From contig CM121342.1 in NCBI GenBank assembly GCA_051530055.1, positions 3,162,001-3,226,000 on the forward strand: DNA of 64,000 nt, read 5' to 3'. Every line of letters starts with the position of its first letter. Position 1 is the stretch's first letter. The position numbers and the translations under genes are program-made. Positions 59,746 through 64,000 of the stretch are shown here, piece after piece. Under the pieces are notes generated by a model, which had not been told where the DNA came from, ran no database searches, and saw only the letters and a list, made by a program, of their open reading frames with translations. The stretch is from Neoechinorhynchus agilis. Its lineage: Eukaryota > Acanthocephala.

Positions 59746-60056
59746 AGCGCGTCAAGATGTACTAAATTAACTTATTCCGTACACTACAACTGTAATATTA
59801 GCATTGGAAATCGCATTATTAAATTTTGTAAATAATCACAAGAGTGAAAGATCACTAAATTTGCAAGATTCATTAACATTAGATAACATCATTGAAATCA
59901 GCGCATCAGATATGCTCAAAGTGTTTTTTCATTTCGTTACAACCTTCGAACACAACAAATTTAATTAAGGTGTCTTTTATGAACTTCAATCCTTAAACTA
60001 AGGGTCAAAATTTAACAAGCAACATCATACCGTTATTGCAGGTGAATTCAGCGTCA
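59741..60056. repeat. 316-bp direct repeat, copy 1, with exon-like frame
   Basis: Nearly identical to 60195-60511, with a start-to-start distance of 454 bp. Both copies keep the same plus-strand frame after a stop (SLNLQDSLTLDN, SDMLK, FFHFVTTFEHNK then TAA). Substitutions between copies do not break it. Product not recognised. Confidence 0.85.
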
Positions 60057-60194
60057 AAAGTAGATCTAGAAAAGTTAATTTGATCTTAAATTGATTGACG
60101 TTTTAATATCAATAATCAAGGTAGTTTGTCTCAAAATGTAACAACAAATAACTCAAGAACCATGATAGCTATCGCAAATCCAAAAACAGATTTT

Positions 60195-60511
60195 GAATCA
60201 GCGCGTCAGGATGTACTAAATTAACTGATTCCGTACACTACAGCCTTAATATTCGGATCGGAAATCGCATTATCATATTTTGTCAATATTCACAAGAGTG
60301 AAAGATCACTAAATTTGCAAGATTCATTAACATTAGATAACACCATTGAAATCAGCACATCAGATATGCTCAAAGGGTTTTTTCATTTCGTTACAACCTT
60401 CGAACACAACAAATCTAATTAAGATGTCTTTTATGAACTTCAATCCTAAAACTAAGGGTACAAAATTTTACAAGCAACATCAAACCGTTATTGCAGGTGA
60501 ATTCAGCGTCA
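60195..60511. repeat. 316-bp direct repeat, copy 2, cut by N-gap
   Basis: Same unit as 59741-60056; ends exactly at the gap. The intervening 60057-60194 belongs to the same 454-bp unit and has relatives at 58852-58933. Confidence 0.85.
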
Positions 60512-60534
60512 NNNNNNNNNNNNNNNNNNNNNNN
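60512..60534. other. Assembly gap (23 N)
   Basis: Twenty-three N. The same length as the second gap at 61466-61488, so a fixed-length placeholder is likely. Confidence 0.99.
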
Positions 60535-61465
60535 GTTTAAAAAAAACCTTTCCTTCTTTTTTGAAAAAAATCCGAAAAATACCTCGCTAATCAGAAAAGA
60601 GAAGTAAAGTTTATAGACCTTTTCGTTTAAAAGAAACCTTTCCTTCGTTTTTTGAAAAAAATCCGAAAAATACTCGCTAATCAGAAAAGAGAAGTAAAGT
60701 TTATGGACTTTTCCGTTTAAAAGAAACCTTTCCTTCGTTTTTTGGAAAAAAATCCGAAAAATACCTCGCTAATCAGAAAAGAGAAGTAAAGTTTATAGAC
60801 CTTTTCCGTTTAAAAGAAACCTTTCCTTCGTTTTTTGAAAAAAATCCGAAAAATACCTCGCTAATCAGAAAAGAGAAGTAAAGTTAATGGACGTTTTCCG
60901 TTTAAAAGAAACCTTTCCTTCGTTTTTTGAAAAAAATCCGAAAAATACCTCGCTAATCAGAAAAGAGAAGTAAAGTTGATGGACGTTTTCCGTTTAAAAG
61001 AAACCTTTCCTTCGTTTTTTGAAAAAAATCCGAAAAATACCTCGCTAATCAGAAAAGAGAAGTAAAGTTTATGGACGTTTTCCGTTTAAAAGAAACCTTT
61101 CCTTCGTTTTTTGAAAAAAATCCGAAAAATACCTCGCTAATCAGAAAAGAGAAGTAAAGTTAATGGACGTTTTCCGTTTAAAAGAAACCTTCCTTCCTTT
61201 TTTTGAAAAAAATCCGAAAAATACCTCGCTAATCAGAAAAGAGAAGTAAAGTTAATGGACGTTTTCCGTTTAAAAGAAACCTTTCCTTCGTTTTTTGAAA
61301 AAAAGAAAAACCTCGCTAATCAGAAAAGAGAAGTTGATGGACGTTTTCCGTTTAAAAGAAACCTTCCTTCGTTTTTTGAAAAAAATCCGAAAAATACCTC
61401 GCTAATCAGAAAAGAGAAGTAAAGTTTATGGACGTTTTCCGTTTAAAAGAAACCTTTCCTTCGTT
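60535..61465. repeat. 92-bp tandem satellite, about ten units
   Basis: Units begin GTTTAAAAGAAACCTTTCC at 60535, 60625, 60715, 60808, 60900, 60992, 61084, 61176, 61268, 61350 and 61441 (last partial). The step is 92 bp in the central units; one unit is about 10 bp shorter. Very high identity between units. Bounded by N-gaps on both sides, so the true array is likely longer. Confidence 0.97.
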
Positions 61466-61488
61466 NNNNNNNNNNNNNNNNNNNNNNN
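61466..61488. other. Assembly gap (23 N)
   Basis: Second 23-N run. Confidence 0.99.
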
Positions 61489-61657
61489 TCGAAGATAATT
61501 GTTTTTAAAATATACGTTTTCTCTGATCTCCGCCAATTAGAGTTTCATTTACGGTGATTCGAAAATTTCATCTTTTAAGTCTTTTGTCAAGCTCAACGCT
61601 GATTTTAGTGGCATTGATGATTGATAAAACGGGCCCAAAAAGGGATATAAATTGTTT

Positions 61658-61990
61658 TTATTGAACCCTCGAATGTGAATTAGGTTTTTTCGTGAAGAAA
61701 TTCTTTACTTTCTGAACCATTCTGTTAATAGTTTTGCCTGCTTCTTTAAATGCTTCATCATTCATTGTGTATTTTTTGTTGTTAGTTTCGATTCCATCAA
61801 AGAATCGGGATTTCCGGTTTAGGTGCTGGAAAGATTTGCCTTTGAAACCAATTTGCAGTTTATCAACGTCTCCAAAATCGATCTGATTGGTTGAATTCAG
61901 TATTGGAGGCCCATTTCCATACAATGAACGTGATTGATGGAGCCGTACACAAAGATTCAAGGAAACAAAAGTCAAAGTTCCACAAATCAT
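61658..61990 (-). CDS. Small, possibly secreted protein (110 aa), unrecognised
   Basis: Minus-strand ORF from an ATG at 61990. The N-terminus is moderately hydrophobic (MICGTLTFVSLNLCVRL), possibly a signal sequence, then a polar chain with a Lys-rich end (NRMVQKVKNFFTKKPNS). The stop TAA overlaps an AATAAA poly(A) signal (CAATAAAAAC), so the 3' UTR would be very short. It is divergent from the gene at 62085, with only 94 bp between the start codons, suggesting a shared promoter region. Both products are short, basic and may be secreted, and both end in Lys-Pro-containing tails (FTKKP, FKKPEPQ), which hints at a common origin. Function unknown. Confidence 0.55.
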   Translation of the reverse strand: MICGTLTFVSLNLCVRLHQSRSLYGNGPPILNSTNQIDFGDVDKLQIGFKGKSFQHLNRKSRFFDGIETNNKKYTMNDEAFKEAGKTINRMVQKVKNFFTKKPNSHSRVQ

Positions 61991-62084
61991 CACATCACAT
62001 GAAATTCTTTTTTTAATTTTTTTTTGCTACTATGGTGATCGCTAATTTAAAAAATAAAGTTCGTAAACTCTGGCACAGTTTTTT

Positions 62085-62327
62085 ATGTCAAAGTTATTAG
62101 TGTACTTTGTACTTGCTTTGATTTTCCAAGTTCAACCGTTTGCCGGTTTGCCGCCCCATTTCTACATGAATGCACCGATGGCCCAAATTACAACAGTTAG
62201 CGATGATATCAATTGGAAATATAAATTACTCTCAGCGTTTTCAAAGGTTGAGCGTGCTTTTAAGAAGCCCGAACCTCAAGAAATTGATCCTTTCCAAGCA
62301 AACAATTTACGCCGAAACAAAACGTAA
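62085..62327 (+). CDS. Small secreted protein (80 aa), unrecognised
   Basis: Complete ATG-to-stop frame. A clear signal peptide (MSKLLVYFVLALIFQVQPFA, cleavage likely before GLPPHF) precedes a short mature chain of about 60 residues with no Cys, including FSKVERAFKKPEPQEIDPF and a basic end (NNLRRNKT). The lack of cysteines argues against a disulfide-type toxin or defensin. It may be a neuropeptide-like or immune-type peptide, but no family is recognised. Divergent partner at 61658-61990, and the GST lies 143 bp downstream, convergent. Confidence 0.65.
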   Translation: MSKLLVYFVLALIFQVQPFAGLPPHFYMNAPMAQITTVSDDINWKYKLLSAFSKVERAFKKPEPQEIDPFQANNLRRNKT

Positions 62328-62469
62328 AGAATTGTGACTGATTTTATTAAAAAAAACGTTGGGACGTTGAGGTTTGCATAATTTTTAAAATCGACTGCCA
62401 GTGGATTTTTTTTCTTAAGAGACAAAATTAGGCAATCTGTGCCTAATACACAAACTCTCAATCAGGAAA

Positions 62470-63075
62470 TCAGCATTTTATTCTTGATTTCAAATATTCA
62501 TCTACTTCTTTTTGTGACTTGATATTTTCTGAAACTGCTAATAGGTCCTCATATTTCTCTACTTCTTCCTTGTTATATTCCTCGAAGTTAATTAACGAAT
62601 CAAAAACGTAAAGATCCGCCCAACTTAATTTATCACCGACCATGTGCTTCTCACTTCCATAAATATTTTTTAAAATCTGAAGTCTTTGAAGAACAAGAGG
62701 AATTGTTTTATTCTTAAGCTTTTCCACTGCATCCTTCTGTTGATCTCCCTCAAAATGCCATTTTGCATCGTAGAACTCTAAGTTGGCATCTAAAGCGGTG
62801 TCGACAACCGCATCCATCTTGGCACTTTCAAGATCATCGGGTTTACCTGCCAGTCCGTGCTTTCTCGCTAAATATCGTGCCATTGCAAGACTTTGTGGAA
62901 GAACCGTATTGTCGTTCAATGTTAGAACTGGTATTTGACCTAGCAATGCCGTTGATTTCAATTCAGGCCAATCCTCCTCAGTGACACTTTGATCTTCATA
63001 TTCAATGCCAGCTACCACGGCTAAGAGGCGAACTATCTCGCCTCGTCCACGTTCTGCCCAGTACATGAACTTCAT
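62470..63075 (-). CDS. Glutathione S-transferase, sigma-like
   Basis: Complete 201-residue intronless ORF from ATG at 63075. Conjugates glutathione to electrophiles; some sigma members act as prostaglandin D synthases. N-terminal thioredoxin fold about 1-78: catalytic-type Tyr5 in MKFMYWAERGRGEIVRLL, the cis-Pro motif QIPVL at 47-51, and the glutathione-binding LPQSLAMARYLARKHGL at 59-75. All-helical C-terminal domain about 80-200 with the usual ...GDKLSWADLYVFD motif (N-capping box) at about 147-158. Length is normal for the family. No signal peptide, so cytosolic. Arthropod sigma GSTs usually have introns, but intronless copies are known in expanded families; a retrocopy cannot be excluded. 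The frame is clean and looks functional. Confidence 0.93.
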   Translation of the reverse strand: MKFMYWAERGRGEIVRLLAVVAGIEYEDQSVTEEDWPELKSTALLGQIPVLTLNDNTVLPQSLAMARYLARKHGLAGKPDDLESAKMDAVVDTALDANLEFYDAKWHFEGDQQKDAVEKLKNKTIPLVLQRLQILKNIYGSEKHMVGDKLSWADLYVFDSLINFEEYNKEEVEKYEDLLAVSENIKSQKEVDEYLKSRIKC

Positions 63076-64000
63076 TGAAATTCAGAGCAAAAAAAAGAAC
63101 GAGGAGAAATCTCATGAAGGAAACAATGTCAAGATTTATTCATTCTTTGATGCATGACAGAGGACTTACTCATGTATTGAAATAGAGTTAACAAATGCCA
63201 ATTGCACTCATGCTGCTCCAGTGGTTAGAAAATCACATATAACTTTTTTGCTGCTGACACATTCAGAGTGGCAGAAGTTAGATTTCCCCAAGGAAACAAA
63301 GCTGTCACAATTATACAGCAAATTTCATCAATTACATCTATTCTCTGATCTTCAATGAAATGGAAGTTTACTAAGAACAATTGCAATGTCAGATCTTAAG
63401 CTTCACAAATATTTCGCTGAAAAATAGATGAATTTCCAAAAAGTAAGCCTTCACTTGAGAAGTAGACGTGCTTAATCAAGATTCGGTTTGCTTAATCATC
63501 TTAATGGTTCCGATTATATCGAGTATTTTGTGCAATCTTCTTATCTAAGTTCGTTGCGAAAATCCTTTCCTAAGAGTCCATTCTACCAATGAACCATTTG
63601 CTCGTTTAAATGTTAGTCAATGGAAGGCTATTAAATATCCACAAATGCCCTAAAATTGACGTTTTATTCAAATGTTTATTCCATCTATAAACGAGATTTG
63701 CGATCAAAGTTCACTGTTCTGTAACATTAATCCCTGATCTAACCATAGATGCTCAATGTATCAATTGCAGTGGCAGATTGTGATTTTTGACTTTAAAAAG
63801 TGGTTCATTAATGAAATTCATTCGGTAACATTATGGTGGTATTTACACGAAATTATGTTAACAGATTTCCATTATAATAGATAACCACGAAATTCTTGTA
63901 TAGAAATTTATCAAATGATAGATGAGGAGCAAAAAGATGCTTTTTTTACGCTTAGAAGTTGAAGTTATGCTTTCAAATCTTGCTTTAGAGTCATTTAAAC
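63076..64000. other. GST upstream region, no gene recognised
   Basis: AT-rich, with only short frames. It probably holds the GST promoter, but I see no convincing TATA box. Confidence 0.5.

Noticed and set aside
60535-61465. CRISPR-like or VNTR array
   Set aside because: Repeats are contiguous 92-bp units without spacers, in a eukaryotic genome: a plain satellite.
62763-62984. 73-codon plus-strand ORF
   Set aside because: Antisense shadow of the GST gene.
1-64000. Bacterial or organellar origin
   Set aside because: Introns, LINEs, Penelope- and gypsy-like elements and a TATA-driven signal-peptide gene all point to a nuclear animal genome.

Overview
This is a 64-kb piece of an animal nuclear genome, AT-rich and crowded with retroelements. 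An ecdysozoan, probably an arthropod or close relative, fits best: the recognisable host genes are a C-terminally membrane-anchored trehalase and a sigma-like glutathione S-transferase, the trehalase is split by an intron, and the retroelements (CR1-like, Jockey/I-like and RTE-like LINEs, R2-type LINEs with a restriction-like endonuclease, a Penelope-like element, Ty3/gypsy fossils) are of animal type. The species cannot be named from the sequence alone. Two 23-N runs mark assembly joins.

Layout. 1-3.25 kb: a trehalase gene entering from the left edge, then a tRNA-Tyr-like gene. 3.4-37.7 kb: a large rearranged block. Its core is an imperfect palindrome, left arm about 6.4-17.85 kb and right arm about 25.34-37.63 kb, around a 7.5-kb unlike spacer. 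From outside inwards each arm carries KH-domain repeats, unassigned exon-like DNA, a forkhead-domain fragment, a LINE (family C) interrupted by an R2-type element, a second R2-type tail, a Ty3/gypsy fossil, a CR1-like LINE (family A) and a second scrap of the forkhead gene. The spacer holds a Penelope-like fragment, the best-preserved R2-type element (863-codon ORF) and another inverted copy of the KH array plus LINE family B that also lies at 3.4-7.3 kb.

37.7-42.6 kb is mostly unassigned AT-rich DNA. 42.67-46.05 kb is a second trehalase locus with TATA box and signal peptide but a large internal deletion and a snap-back duplication at its 3' end. 46.4-59.7 kb is a LINE graveyard (families D and A, an RTE tail) with one gypsy integrase fossil. 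59.7-61.5 kb has a duplicated exon-like repeat, then a 92-bp satellite between two N-gaps. 61.6-63.1 kb is a small cluster with intact open frames: two divergent genes for short, probably secreted proteins and an intronless GST.

Few genes look functional: the left trehalase (if complete beyond the window), the two small secreted-protein genes and the GST. The most unusual features are the palindrome and the two host-derived nucleic-acid-binding domains carried in it (a vigilin-like KH array and a forkhead domain), both with altered key residues. Coordinates of element edges are approximate, judged by eye.
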